From Dryas octopetala (lineage: Eukaryota > Streptophyta > Magnoliopsida > Rosales > Rosaceae): DNA of 64,000 bases. Shown one piece after another: positions 1-16,457 of this stretch. How positions within the stretch are numbered: the first letter of the stretch is position 1; every line of letters begins with the position of its first letter. Under the pieces are notes generated by a model. The model was not told where the DNA came from. It ran no database searches and saw nothing but the letters and a program-made list of their open reading frames with translations. The position numbers and the translations under genes were made by a program. Where the stretch lies: assembly GCA_963921425.1 (NCBI GenBank), contig OY992834.1:9593271-9657270 (forward strand). The letters are read 5' to 3'.

Positions 1-167
1 AATCTCGCCACACGTGCGGGGGCGTGTTGAGAGTAATGTGGAGCAATGTCCCACATCGGAAAACTAGAGCTTCGTATATGTGCTTATAAGTCTTGGGCCT
101 CTCCACCCATTGCCAATTGGTTTTGGGTTGGATGCTCTAATTGGTTTTGGTTTTGTGCTTATCACAG
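1..167 (+). mobile_element. LTR-retrotransposon 3' LTR remnant with polypurine tract
   Basis: The window opens with a purine-rich stretch (GTGCGGGGGCG, about 15-25) followed by TGTTGAGAGTAATGTGGAGC and TCCCACATCGG, the usual opening of plant copia-like or TRIM LTRs. The LTR could end at the CA near 167. No internal coding region is visible because the window begins here. Its 5' LTR and target-site duplication cannot be assessed. Confidence 0.5.
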
Positions 168-469
168 TTGCCATGGACAATTATCTAGAGGGTCTTAGAG
201 TATTGGAGTGTTGGACTGCATAATAAAGAGATTATTGAAGTACTACTAGCTAGGAATTTGATTTGTACTGTTACAATTGTAAGAACCATTGATTGGGAGT
301 TTTTGTACTCTGGATAAGTATCTGTATTAGTTTTCGAGTATTTGGAGTGCTTAAGTCCATAATAAAGACAGTATTGAAGAACAAGAAATTCTTCTCCACT
401 GAACTGTTTGCCGTGGCATTCTAGCTATCTTTATTCTAGACATTTCTGCAGTATATATTTATATATATA

Positions 470-795
470 GGAATTCGCCGCTAATCTAACCACCCAGCAA
501 CAAATTTCAATTATTGGAACCGTTCATATTTTAGAGCATCATTGAAAGATCACTCTTATAAAAAATTAACCAAATCGAAAATTATTTAGTCAGTATATTA
601 CTGTCAACATCATTTACCCTTTTATCTGACGGATTATATTTGTCTGCACAGTTTGGATGACCAAATAATTACGGATTTGGCTAACTTTTTATAGGGGTAA
701 CCCTTAAGAAGGGCCTAAGAAATGGACGGTCTCGGTCATTGAATTCCTCCGCTCTGTGGTTGTTGGGTGGTTAGGTGAGCTTGAAATTCTCCGCT
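470..795. mobile_element. Foldback MITE, family F2 copy A
   Basis: The ends are long imperfect inverted repeats. CTAACCACCCAGCAACA near 486-502 pairs with its complement near 756-775. The stretch from GAACCGTTCAT through CTTATAAAAAATTAACCAAAT (about 519-575) pairs with the complementary stretch about 670-740. There is no coding capacity. Related sequence lies near 880-1080 and 10130-10400, so it is a dispersed family. Confidence 0.6.
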
Positions 796-879
796 TTATA
801 GTGAGCGAGTGATTATTTCTGTATATATATATATACAAGAATGCTCTAAAATTAACTAACTAGCATTTTAATACAAAAC

Positions 880-1080
880 TATCCACCATGTTGGGCCCAC
901 CACACAATATAATCTTAAAATCTGAACCGTCTATTTTTTAGGCTTTACTTCAAAGATCATCTCTATAAAAAATCTCCAAAATCAGAAGTCATTCCCATTT
1001 GAGTTTAATAACAACTATTTATATGCTTTTATCAAAAACAGTGATCGTCTGTTGGATTTTGGGGAGTTTGTGGGAGTTTG
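880..1080. mobile_element. Foldback MITE, family F2 partial copy B
   Basis: The words GAACCGTCTATTTTTTAGG and AAAGATCATCTCTATAAAAA match the left arm of the element at 470-795. The opposite arm is weak, so this is probably a partial or diverged copy. Confidence 0.4.
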
Positions 1081-2300
1081 ATATTCAATAGGTCATGGAG
1101 ATACACATACTTCAAGTTCTTTAATGTTGTAAATGACTGCTTTTATAGTTTTATGTGAGGATAGCTTTGATCAGGCGAAAACTAAAAGATTCTTCATAGA
1201 TAAATGGTAATTAACCTCTCTCTCTCATTCAGACACACACAAAGAAACATGAATGTATTCATTAATACGGTTACAGGATAGTCATCTGGAATACATAGCA
1301 TGAGCCAATCCGGCCCTTCCTCTAACCAAACAAAATAAACCTCTTTCACGAATGATATGTTCATTCAGTAGTGTTATGTATCTTTATCATCATCTTGATT
1401 AATTTGGTTTTTAATTAAACTTAACTGTCTTTTCTAAACTTACGGGTGCTTGTGTACTTTTATGTTTTATGTTTAGCTCCTCTTCTGAGACAAGTACATG
1501 CATGCTTTTTTCAGTTGAAGAGGGCAAACTGCAAAGTGGCTATGGACAATTATGTGTAGGAGTTTTGGAGTGCTTATTAACTTCATAATAAAGACATTAT
1601 TGAAGTACTAGGAATTTGATTTGTACCATTAATAGTAAACAGTTGAATGGAACTTTCCAATCAACTATTAACCATGAATATTCTAGCTAGTTTTACTTCA
1701 GACATTTTGCAGTTTATAGCTACAGGAAGATAATTAATTATGGACTGCATCTCATGGGTTTGTCTTCAATTCTTAGTTCAATTGTTGTGGTCTTATATAT
1801 CCAAATCCTGTGAAACCAATTTTTATTTTAGTAAGTAGTAATTTACTTTTATATTCATGTATAATCAGACTCTCAGACATAAACATCTACAAACTAAAAC
1901 ATAACTGAGAAATCCTAAAGCAATGATCTTTTATCTTGCCCACCAGTTGTGTATGGTTCACTCTTAGAAGTCCTGAAAAGGAGAATCCGGCCAATCAATG
2001 TAAAATCTGAAATACATGAAAAGGACAATAAAAAGTTACTGAAGTAAAGCTATAGAAGTCAAACCAACTGTTTTTCATTATTAAGAATACACCAGGAATG
2101 GTATCTGTACACAAATTACAAGCTTCTGAACAATATTTTACCTCCCACAGTTTTCTACAATTTTTTTTCCTTTTTTTATTATGTAAATTCTTATAGGGGA
2201 ATCATTTAACCCACAACAAATCAAATCAAATAAAAGAACTCAAATACAACCTATCCCACTGATCAACACCTAAATATGCTGAGAACCAAACTGAGAAGTG
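1081..2300. other. Intergenic, no gene seen
   Basis: AT-rich spacer downstream of the BSK gene. A stretch near 1540-1640 (TATGGACAATTATGTG, CATAATAAAGACATTATTGAAG) repeats sequence found at 172-270 and again near 340-380. These are three diverged copies of one short repeat. Confidence 0.5.
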
Positions 2301-2327
2301 TCAGATTTAGTACCTGAGCTTTGCTTT

Positions 2328-7753
<5,426 letters not shown>

Positions 7754-7772
7754 GTCAATATCAGAGTATCAA

Positions 7773-8780
7773 GCTGAAAGTATAAATTCCTATTCAAGCT
7801 GTGCCTCTGAACAAAACCAACATCACTAAAATCCAATTCATTCGCTTCACGCTGACTAAATCAACTTGATTGTATAATGAAGGACTACTTCGAAACTCAG
7901 GCTTCCCAATTTGATTGATTAAAAGCTCCTGAAAATTTATTGAAATTGAAATTATTAGATGATTATCCTTCCTTGGAATCACAATTGCAAAAAATTTACT
8001 ACTAATCAAGTGGGACAAGTGCTCCTATGAAGCTAGTTTGGTCCGAACAGAAATACCTGATTCAAAATATTTGGGAACAAGTGATTAGCGAAGAAAGTAA
8101 ACACTCGATCAAACTCAAGTAGCATAAAAAGTAGAGAGAGAGAGTGGCTACTAGTAGATTTGTTAAGGATACATCCACAACTTTTTGGCTAAAACTTCTG
8201 TTTACACAGTCAGTAATCCAACGAGAATTGAATGCTGCAGCTAAAGACTAAACTAGATTTCTTTATTTTCCTTACTTCTTGTTAAAAAACATTTGCTTTG
8301 GCTATTAGCATTTTCTCTCTATCCTATTAATTATACTAACGAATATATAATTACATAAACTACAAATGCTAAAAGACAAATGAAATCAGATACCACTAAC
8401 AACTCAACTGCTTGTATAGCTTTAAAAGCTCTTTTTTAGTACCTGAGCCAAGTTGGCGAAGCTGAAATCAGCAAAAACAGCAGGACCCAGTTTCCAAAAC
8501 CCAGTAAACAAAAGCTTCCTAGCTGATCCAGAAAGCTATAAACACCAAAAACCGAGTAACCAAAAGCTTCCCAACTGACCCCAAAAAGTTCCAAAACCTT
8601 CAAGCTTCTTCTTTAATGATAAAATCAAACCCGTTACAAGATCCAAGCTTTGGCCTCAAAAACCCACAGAAACTAAATTTAAACAAAACCCAAATCTAGA
8701 AAAGAACAAAAACAAACGTGGTAGGTGAAAATTGAAATAGCTCAAGATCTGTGTAGTATGAAGAATGGAAGAAAAAGATC
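7773..8780 (-). other. BSK 5' leader: non-coding exon plus intron
   Basis: A CAG|GTAC donor ends a leader exon at 8443, and a TTTCAG acceptor at 7774 precedes a short leader segment (7754-7773) just before the BSK start codon. The leader exon extends to about 8780. It contains no retained ATG frame into the kinase. Its sequence matches the leader of the next gene (13847-14170). The exact transcription start is unknown. Confidence 0.65.
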
Positions 8781-8960
8781 GGTGTTTCCTATGGTATTAG
8801 TTTGTGTTTTTATTCTTCATTCTCATTTATTTCCATAAATAAACAAATCAATTATTAAAATTTAATTCAAACATGTCACGAGTCACGGATATTTACTCAC
8901 AGTCCAAGAATCGGCATATTATTTTAAGGGTCCATTAACATACAGGTATTAGCACCTAAA
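8440..8960 (-). repeat. Duplicated promoter/leader block, copy 1 (BSK)
   Basis: Block runs from the leader-exon donor through GAAATAGCTCAAGATCTGTG to TTCCATAAATAAA and CCAAGAATC. Matching words occur in the same order at 13840-14320, upstream of the TraB-like gene. It covers leader exon, start region and proximal promoter. Confidence 0.8.
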
Positions 8961-9119
8961 TTTATTAACCAAAACCACCCAAAGCCCCTTTCTTTCTTTG
9001 CGGGCCAACTATCACAATTCTATTATTCCTTTGCGGACACCACATCCACTGGATAACAAAAATTAAAAATACCTGCCGTGTCCTCACCAGCTGCAACATG
9101 CCAAAATACTAATAAACTG

Positions 9120-9500
9120 AAACTGCAAGTCAGCAACTCCAATAAACTGCAGTTTCAACTCTAATAAATTGCAGTTTCTGCAGTTTCAGTTCACTTACAG
9201 TTCCAGAAACTGCAGTTTCAGTTCACTTGCAGTTTCAGAAACTGCAGAAAGTTCACTTGTAATTCCAGAAACTGCAGTTTCAATTCACTGTAAACTGCAT
9301 AAACTGCAGTTTTGTATGCAGTTTCAGAAACTGCAGAAAGTTCACTTGTAATTCCAGAAACTGCAGTTTCAGTTCACTGTAAACTGCATAAACTACAGTT
9401 TTTTATGCAGTTTCAGAAACTGCAGTTCTAGAAACTGCAGAAAAATGCAAAAAACTGCAACTGCAGTTTCTGAAACTGCAAAAAACTGCAGTTTGACTTA
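9120..9500. repeat. CTGCAG-rich tandem repeat array
   Basis: Dense reiteration of AAACTGCAGTTTC, a palindrome containing the PstI site. A longer period of about 120 bp is also visible: AGTTCACTTGTAATTCCAG followed by a CACTGTAAACTGCATAAACT segment occurs twice. Open frames here are products of the repeat, not genes. Confidence 0.85.
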
Positions 9501-11000
9501 AAATGGCATAAATGCATAAAGAGAGAAGATGAACGTGAAGAGAGAAGAAAGAGAAAGACAAAAATGAAATAAAATGGCAATTGACCAGATTTCAAGATAA
9601 GCCAGCTAGCTGCAACTTACCTTGTTATTAAAAAAAACTAATTGGTGCACTAGAGAGTAAAAACAATAAGTAAAAGGTACCTTAGAGTAATTAATTCTTA
9701 TTTTAATTACCAATAAAATCTATTTTCTTCCTTTTGATTTGATTATGTGGGTTTTATTTATTTTTTACATTATTTAAATTGCACCGCGAATGGTGTTGGA
9801 TTGAATTGAATTATGGTGTGTGGTGGTAATGTGGTACGAATGGGGGCCAACGGCCAACGCATGTCGGAGACTCTTTCATCATTCTTGTGCCCCATCGCTC
9901 CCGCCGTAATCATTCACCATTTGCCACCTTTAATTATTGTTTGAAACAAAGCAAACGGCGCTGTTTAAATATGACACTATATTAATGAGGCTACGCTGTC
10001 GTTTTGGAAAGCGCTATAAATACATTCTTGGAATGATATATTCGACGGTCTCATTATGTTATGTTATTTATGTAGAGCAATGATATTCACATTTTTTTAT
10101 TTTTCTTTTCTACCGACTATTTTTTTATTATTTTTATTCCATAGTATATTTTTATTATTGGAATAGTTCATTTTTTAGATCATTTATTGAATATATTTCT
10201 ACAAAAAATCAATTAAATCAGAAATTATTTAATCATATAATTGTTATCAAATAAACATACAATAAATCAAACTGTTACCAAAACTATATGTTTATTTGAT
10301 TATAGTTATATAAGTAAATGATATCCGATTTGGTTAATTTTTTGTAGAAATTATCTTTGTATAATAATCTAAAAAATGAACATTTCTGATTATAAATTTA
10401 TACTGCATAATGAGAATAATAAAAGGAAAAATCGGTGGAGAAGTTAGATTAGAAAAAGTGAATAACATACCCGTTTATGTATACCACTCTAAACTATGTC
10501 ATGTTTGACACCCTTAACAAAAAGGCCACTCAGTGCCAATGTAGCGCTATAATGTGCAAAATCAACCGAGATTAATTTTTAACGGTTTTGGGACAAAATG
10601 TTCAACAAAATTGAGTCTGTGGAATAAAGTGTCACAAATTTTTGTCTGAGTAAAATGTCAAACAAGGCATGATGAGGGGTAGAGTCTATAATTAACCCTT
10701 TTTTTGGTCATGATCTGTTTGCCAGTATTTGAGCTAGAATTTCTTGCATATTCACCTCAACGGAAAGGTTCGCCCGCTGACCATAGAGAATTTCTTACTC
10801 AATTACTGTTATTAAATCTAATGGTTCAGAGAATCAACTGAATTAATAATTTTTTAAAGCAATTTTTCAAAAGAAACTAACATGGCGAAAGTCAACCTGC
10901 TGTATTTGAGAGGTAAGAGATTGGAGTCTCCATGAGTAAAATTTTATATTGTATTACTAAAGTCTATTCAAATCTAGATGGAGGCAAATGTTTGTTCATT
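9501..11000. other. Intergenic spacer with a family F2 foldback (about 10130-10400)
   Basis: No gene recognised. Near 10160-10390 the arms ATTTCTACAAAAAATCAATT and AATTTTTTGTAGAAATTATC are inverted and resemble the F2 family at 470-795. The rest is unremarkable AT-rich sequence. Confidence 0.5.
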
Positions 11001-11035
11001 CAAAATATATTCATCTTCTTTGTTTCTTTTTAAAG

Positions 11036-11305
11036 CTAACTCAACACAGAAGAAATAATCATACTTACAATAAACAAGAAAAAAGTTCCTGCAAAATTTG
11101 TATATAGGTTGTATCTATTTCTAGAAACAGATACCCAAGACAGAACCAGGAAAAACACAAATGACAGTACAAAGAACCACTGCTTTAGACACTTTTCTTT
11201 TTCTTGTTCTTTTGGTTTCTTAGGAATCTTGTTATAAACTCTTATATCTACAGTATAATTCCATGAAGTCAATCTTTCAGGCATCAACCACTTTGTGAAG
11301 AGCAT
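11036..11305 (-). CDS. Small two-membrane-segment ORF, unknown
   Basis: An ATG-initiated 89-aa frame begins 41 bp past the stop of the TraB-like gene on the same strand. It has a basic Lys/Glu-rich stretch (KKPKEQEKEKCLKQ, about residues 30-43), a hydrophobic segment (WFFVLSFVFFLVLSWVSV, about 44-61) and a second one (about 72-88). I recognise no family. It may be only an open stretch of the 3' UTR of the upstream transcript, so its status as a gene is doubtful. Confidence 0.25.
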   Translation of the reverse strand: MLFTKWLMPERLTSWNYTVDIRVYNKIPKKPKEQEKEKCLKQWFFVLSFVFFLVLSWVSVSRNRYNLYTNFAGTFFLFIVSMIISSVLS

Positions 11306-11346
11306 AGACTAGTAGACAAAAAAAAGATAAGAATTGCTGTCTTATT

Positions 11347-13326
11347 CTATTGAATCCTGACTTTTTTCAATCTGTGCATTAGTGATTCGATAGATTTTTG
11401 TATTCTGGTGCCTTCTCTCTGCGTCGCTGCCTGAGATGCCTGGTGTAAACCTTCAATCCCACGACCCAAACTGGCGATTGATGGAGCTGCAGGAGCAGAT
11501 TCTGCAGCACATTCAATCCCATCTCCGTATGCAATCAGCCCGGCACAAGTTGTAATACTACACCCAAATGTAGCCAACGGTAGGAAACCGATTGGCCGGA
11601 CATGCCGTTTCCTCATTATTTCATAGAATGCTGTTCTCATGGCTGAAAGGCTGGTCTTCTCAGCAGCGGCTATAGCACTGTGGGCAGCTGCTCGGATCTT
11701 CTCGGCAGAAGCAGTTGCTTTCAATAATGATGTTGATTTGAGTCCAGAACTTGCAACACCAGGAGCTACCACTTTTGATGAGCCAAGAGTCTTACTAATA
11801 GGAGCTACCACTTTTGATGAGCCAAGAGTCTTACTAAGGACAAGTCCCAATGTCTTATGGGTTTGGCTTACGAACAGTTTCAGTGAAGCAGGAACTTTGA
11901 GTGTCACAACCTTCATAATTGTCGAAGCAGGAACTTTGAAAGTCACAACCTTCATAAGGGTCGAAGCAGGAACAACCTTAGAGAGTGAAGAGGCTCCTAA
12001 AACTGCTGTTGCCCCAGCCCCAACTGCCACCAAAGGTTTATCAGCTATCAACCGCTTCCTGTCAGCATGAATTGACATTTCTCCCTCACCTTCACAATCA
12101 GTAACAAGCTCTCCAACCAAATCCTTGACCTCTAGAGGGACAGCAGTGTTCCAGTGTTTTCTAAGACCTGCTAAGCCACTAGCATCCACTACTGCCACTA
12201 TCGTCTTGAACTTCGTAGTCTGGCTCCGAAGGGCCTGTGCAAAGAGAGCATACGACTTTTCCTCAACTGGGAGTTCAGAAAACTCAATCTTATTTAAGTT
12301 GGGATTCCTTATTTTATTAATGGGAAGTCGACCAGCATTGTTCAGAGAAATTCTCAGCCCCTCGACTGCAATTCGGAAGGTATAGACTTCAGATATAACT
12401 TTGGTATCTACAGCTTCACCTCTGTTCACATCATAAAGCATCTTTTGAGCATGAGCTAGAGCCTTTCCCATTGATGGAATATCAAAAAATATATTATGTA
12501 GATCCTCAAGTAATGGATAAAATGATTGAGCAAATTGTGGGACCTCATAACTGGATTGTGGCTGAATTTCCTTTGACCCCACCTCAGAAACAGGACTCAA
12601 TGGACTTGGCCTCAATATTGATAAATCCATATATGGAGATAACAACTTCACCATCTGTGACTGAACATCATTGGTTATGTAAAACCTCTTCGAACTCGAT
12701 GAAGCAACTGAACCCACTTTCTGTGGAACCAAACTACTAGCTAAACCTTGGAACTTGCTCACTGCATCAAGTTGACCTGAGGTATTCTCCCCACCGGAAC
12801 ATCTTACAAATGGCAATTCAAGCACCAAGAATGATGAACCAACCTCTTGAGCCACCCTCTTGGCCGCTGAAAAATGTCCATGATAACCAACCCCAAAGAT
12901 CTCTCGTAAAACCAAGTTTCCTGCAATATCCTCATACTTATCTTTATTAACCTTCTCCAGAAAACATCGTTTGAGAACTTCAAATGACGAAGTTGGAACT
13001 GAGTTGTCAAAACCATCTCTTAACACACTCTCTTCAGATTGAATTTCAGTCACAGTTGAAAGACCCACCTGGGCAATGACAGCATCAGGTCTGATCTCCC
13101 TAATTAAATACTCGGCATCCAATGCTGACCACTCTGATAAACTTTGAGCAGAAAGTATGTAAATTACAGACTGAGTTTCAGGCTCACGAACTGCATAAAC
13201 AAAATGTTTCGTGTGTTCAGGTATTGGAAGTTTGCGTACCAATTCATTAGATACACTCAGGTCATCAGATTTGAGTACTGAAAAGGGCCAAAGATTTTGT
13301 AGGTTCCAGACAAATGCAAGTGCCAT
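11347..13326 (-). CDS. TraB-domain-related protein (degenerate)
   Basis: A single uninterrupted coding exon of 659 aa from the first ATG (MALAFVWNLQNLWPF). The open frame extends about 20 codons further upstream without an ATG, to an in-frame stop at an acceptor-like TTACATAG. The N-terminal core (VIYILSAQSLSEWSALDAEY then LIREIRPDAVIAQVG) matches the TraB/PrgY pattern in which a strand ending in GTAH is followed by IREVRPD. Here the usual GTAHVS is LSAQSLS, so the proposed active-site His is missing. A later VVDASGLAGLRKHWNT matches the conserved G-H-x-x-G-I-x-K-x-W region, again altered. A long Ala/Ser/Lys tail contains direct repeats (VPASTxMKVVT twice, KTLGSSKVVAP twice) and a Gly/Ala hydrophobic stretch near the C-terminus. 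Plant homologues annotated TraB-related exist. Molecular function is unknown. Confidence 0.75.
   Translation of the reverse strand: MALAFVWNLQNLWPFSVLKSDDLSVSNELVRKLPIPEHTKHFVYAVREPETQSVIYILSAQSLSEWSALDAEYLIREIRPDAVIAQVGLSTVTEIQSEESVLRDGFDNSVPTSSFEVLKRCFLEKVNKDKYEDIAGNLVLREIFGVGYHGHFSAAKRVAQEVGSSFLVLELPFVRCSGGENTSGQLDAVSKFQGLASSLVPQKVGSVASSSSKRFYITNDVQSQMVKLLSPYMDLSILRPSPLSPVSEVGSKEIQPQSSYEVPQFAQSFYPLLEDLHNIFFDIPSMGKALAHAQKMLYDVNRGEAVDTKVISEVYTFRIAVEGLRISLNNAGRLPINKIRNPNLNKIEFSELPVEEKSYALFAQALRSQTTKFKTIVAVVDASGLAGLRKHWNTAVPLEVKDLVGELVTDCEGEGEMSIHADRKRLIADKPLVAVGAGATAVLGASSLSKVVPASTLMKVVTFKVPASTIMKVVTLKVPASLKLFVSQTHKTLGLVLSKTLGSSKVVAPISKTLGSSKVVAPGVASSGLKSTSLLKATASAEKIRAAAHSAIAAAEKTSLSAMRTAFYEIMRKRHVRPIGFLPLATFGCSITTCAGLIAYGDGIECAAESAPAAPSIASLGRGIEGLHQASQAATQREGTRIQKSIESLMHRLKKVRIQ
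11755..11980 (-). repeat. In-frame tandem repeats in the TraB-like gene
   Basis: AGGAGCTACCACTTTTGATG recurs twice 39 bp apart. A second unit (GAAGCAGGAACTTTGA, CACAACCTTCATAA) recurs with a spacing of about 51 bp. Both periods are multiples of three and expand the protein without breaking frame. Confidence 0.8.
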
Positions 13327-13839
13327 TACAAGAACATCAACGCCTTGTTTGGTTACGGAGGAAACCAACCAATTTATAACAATAATCTTAGACTATGTAA
13401 TCCTTGTAAGTTGTAACTCAACTGTAATTCCTTTTTAGGCAAAAATGAGTAGAAAATCCACAAATTCATAACCGAGATAGAAAATAACTCCAAGTTCTGA
13501 GTTTTGGACTGAATTTCCAACTCCCGCCTATTTTTCTGAGCAACCAGAGCATAGCCAAAAAAACCCAATATCCTAGAATTCGATAGGAACCAGATGAGGC
13601 AATGAACATTAGAGGCACATTCCAATGCAATCCAAAGAACCCCAAATAGAAAAAAGCCAAAATATCTCAGCACCAACTAGAATCAGACCATAATTTTCCA
13701 GAGAACCAAAATTGGATAAATAAGATTGAAGCTGCAGAGAACAATCCGAAACTAAAAATTCGATTGGTTCTTCTAAGGTACCTGATTAATTGGCTGGTTT
13801 CTATGTCTTGAATGATCTTCTTCTCTTTGGAGGTAAAGT

Positions 13840-14320
13840 AAAGTACCTGAGCCAACTTGGCGAAGCTGGAACCAGCAAAAATGGGAGGACCCAGATTCCA
13901 AAACCTGAAACCCAGTACAAAAGCTTCCCAACTGACCCAGAAAGCTATAAACACCAATAAAATCCAGTAAGCATAGCTTCCCAATTGACCCAAAAACGAT
14001 ATAAAACCTTTAAGCTTCTTCTCCAGTGTTAAAAACGCTTTGTTGGTTGGTCTCTCTCACTCACTCTACGTCTTTAGCCAATCAAATATTTCATTTTCTC
14101 AATCAAATTAAACCCCTTTACAGGAGCAAGGGTTTGAAATAGCTCAAGATCCGTGTAGAATGAAAAGGGAGGAAAATCTGGTACGAGTAGCATTTTCCTT
14201 CCTATATTATTTGTGTTTTTTCTTTTTATTTATTTTCACAAATAAATACATCAGCCCAAAAGAAAAGTATTTATTCACGGCCCAAGAATCTGCACAATAG
14301 GCCCTTGGCCTGCAAACTCT
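13840..14320 (-). repeat. Duplicated promoter/leader block, copy 2 (TraB-like gene)
   Basis: A leader exon with donor CAG|GTAC at 13847 extends to about 14170 and is followed by promoter sequence. CTTCGCCAAGTTGGCTCAG, GTTTATAGCTTTCTGG and GAAATAGCTCAAGATC all match the BSK leader/promoter at 8440-8960 in order. This copy contains a short upstream ATG frame that the BSK copy lacks. Confidence 0.8.
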
Positions 14321-15749
14321 ACACTTATCCATCCTAGGCTCCTAGCGGCCTTCTAAAGGTACCGCCAATTTTCTTTCCCCACCCTCCTAAATTTTTTTAC
14401 TTTTTTTTTTTGGCCAATGCTAAATTTTTTTCCTTTAATCTTACAGTTTTACCCTCAATTGTGAAGACAAAGAAAACAGTTTTACCCTCAAAACCATCCG
14501 ACACCACCCTTCCCTCTCACATTGTTAGTGGCCCCACTATTGACAAAGGGGTAACAATTTTTAATACGACACGAAATTAGCAAGTTAGGGTTGATCATTT
14601 TTTGACAAAACACGACAAGTTAAAAATGAATAATAAATGGATCAGATTAGTATCAAAAATATATAACACGACTCATAAAAAAAAAATGTATAACAGTACT
14701 ATATGAAGAAAATAAGTAACTTTTCTCTTTTTTTTTTTTTAAATATTTATTGTATAAGTCATTATATAATAGTAGAATATTTTTGTTTTTTAAGAGTTTG
14801 TTAGTATTATAATTAAATAATTTTTTTTTATAAGTGATAGTTTTGTTTAAAAATAAAGGAACTTATATTTAAGTTTTTTTGTCACAAGATATATGGCTCA
14901 TCCCTAACACAATACAATTATAAACATGTTGGGTTAAGTTAAGTCATTTGACACGATGATAGACAGGTTGAGATAGCGTTGAGTCATTTGACACAATTAA
15001 TTAAACGAGTTAAGTTAGAGTTGACTAGTATTTCATACGAACATGACCCACTACCACAAATTGCCACCTCAAATTACTGGTTGGGGACCCGTTCCTCCCT
15101 CCTTCTAATCCATCTTGTTTTCTCTCTTTCTCTCTCCATCTATTTTTCTTTTTTCCTCATTCTCTTTCCCTATCTCCCTCTCTTTCATCTTTCCCTTTCC
15201 CCCACTCTTCATTTCTCTGTCCAATGGAAGCAAACGGGGGGCAACCTTACTAGTCTCTTAGATCAATGAACTATACATTGTGTCTTATTTTATCCCCCGA
15301 AAGTCATTTTGACTCCTTAATTACAGTTTGTATTTTAAATAATTCTTTCTATAATTACATGGTAAAATTGTTTTGTGTGTCGGTGTTTGATTAATAAGAA
15401 AGATGACATATTTAAGTGAATAGGTAATTTAAAGCACGAAACATATTTTAAGAGGTAAAGTAAGTCAAAATAAGTTTTATCGGATAACCTGACATAATTA
15501 ATGACATGCATGACATTATTCAAGGAATCAATGACAACTTGCATAATTAAGCCTTTTTCTTTTGGCAAGTAATTTCGAACTTGAGATCTATTCAACAAAG
15601 TTGAAAAAATTAAACTAGACCACGTTAAAATTTTGAGACAATGTGTTAATGACAATTTTAGCCTAGTGGTGATATTCGGTCTCTTCTTTACGAGATAGGA
15701 TCTTTAATTCAAATCTCATACACCTACATTGTTAATAATAATAAGGATT
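14321..15749. other. AT-rich spacer, no gene seen
   Basis: Homopolymer-rich sequence with a pyrimidine-rich tract (about 15080-15215). No family recognised on either strand. Confidence 0.5.
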
Positions 15750-16282
15750 AATTTCATTTCATTACCTCAAGCTTGTTTCAAATTTCAATTTAATATCTTA
15801 TGTTTAAAATATTGCAATGTCATACATCATCTTTCCGATTTGTTGCAATGTTATATCTCCATTAGTATGATTGTTAAGAGATCTCTTCAATACTGATGTG
15901 GCATTTACATGGCACTCTCACAATACTGACTGGATACCACATGGTCTGACAACATGACACATTATGCCACATGGCATAAAAAATAATTTAAAATCTAAAA
16001 ATTGAAAGGAAAAAATTAATAATTATGTGCCATATTTATAGATTTTTAATTATTTTTATGTCACGTGGCATGACGTAGCTTGTTATCAAACTACATAACA
16101 TTCAGTCATTATTGTGGGAGTGTCATGTAAGTGCCACATCAGTATTTAAGTGATCTCTTAACAGCCATACAGAGGTATGACATTGCAACAAATTAGAAAG
16201 ATAATGTATGACATTGCAAAATTTTAAACATGAGGTGCTAAATTAAAATTTGAAGTAAACTTGAGGTACTGAACTGAAATTA
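15750..16282. mobile_element. Long-TIR MITE upstream of the small basic protein gene
   Basis: The first ~130 bp (ACCTCAAGCTTGTTTCAAAT through TTGCAATGTCATACATCATC) are repeated in inverted orientation at the right end, finishing in CTTGAGGTACTGAACTGAAAT. Inner arms include GTGGCATTTACATGGCACTC against GAGTGTCATGTAAGTGCCAC. No coding capacity. It ends about 175 bp before the ATG of the downstream gene. Confidence 0.75.
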
Positions 16283-16457
16283 TAATAAAAGACTTTGAGA
16301 CAATTTTTAAATTCTTATTAAAAATGGAAAAAATTACGACATTTTTAAATATCTCCAGGTTAGGGTTTGGTTTAGCCATTTGTTTGCGAAGAAATTGAAG
16401 AAGAAAGTAAAACCAAAACCAGAGGGGTCCTGAGCGATTCAGAGCCGTGCGAGAAAA

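Noticed and set aside
13327..13368. Upstream extension of the TraB-like frame as start
   Set aside because: The codon at 13368 is TTG, not ATG. The first in-frame ATG is at 13326, and upstream sequence ends at a stop and acceptor-like site.
13667..13993. 108-codon minus-strand frame as a gene
   Set aside because: It starts at TTG, lies in the leader exon shared with BSK and reads through a splice donor at 13847.
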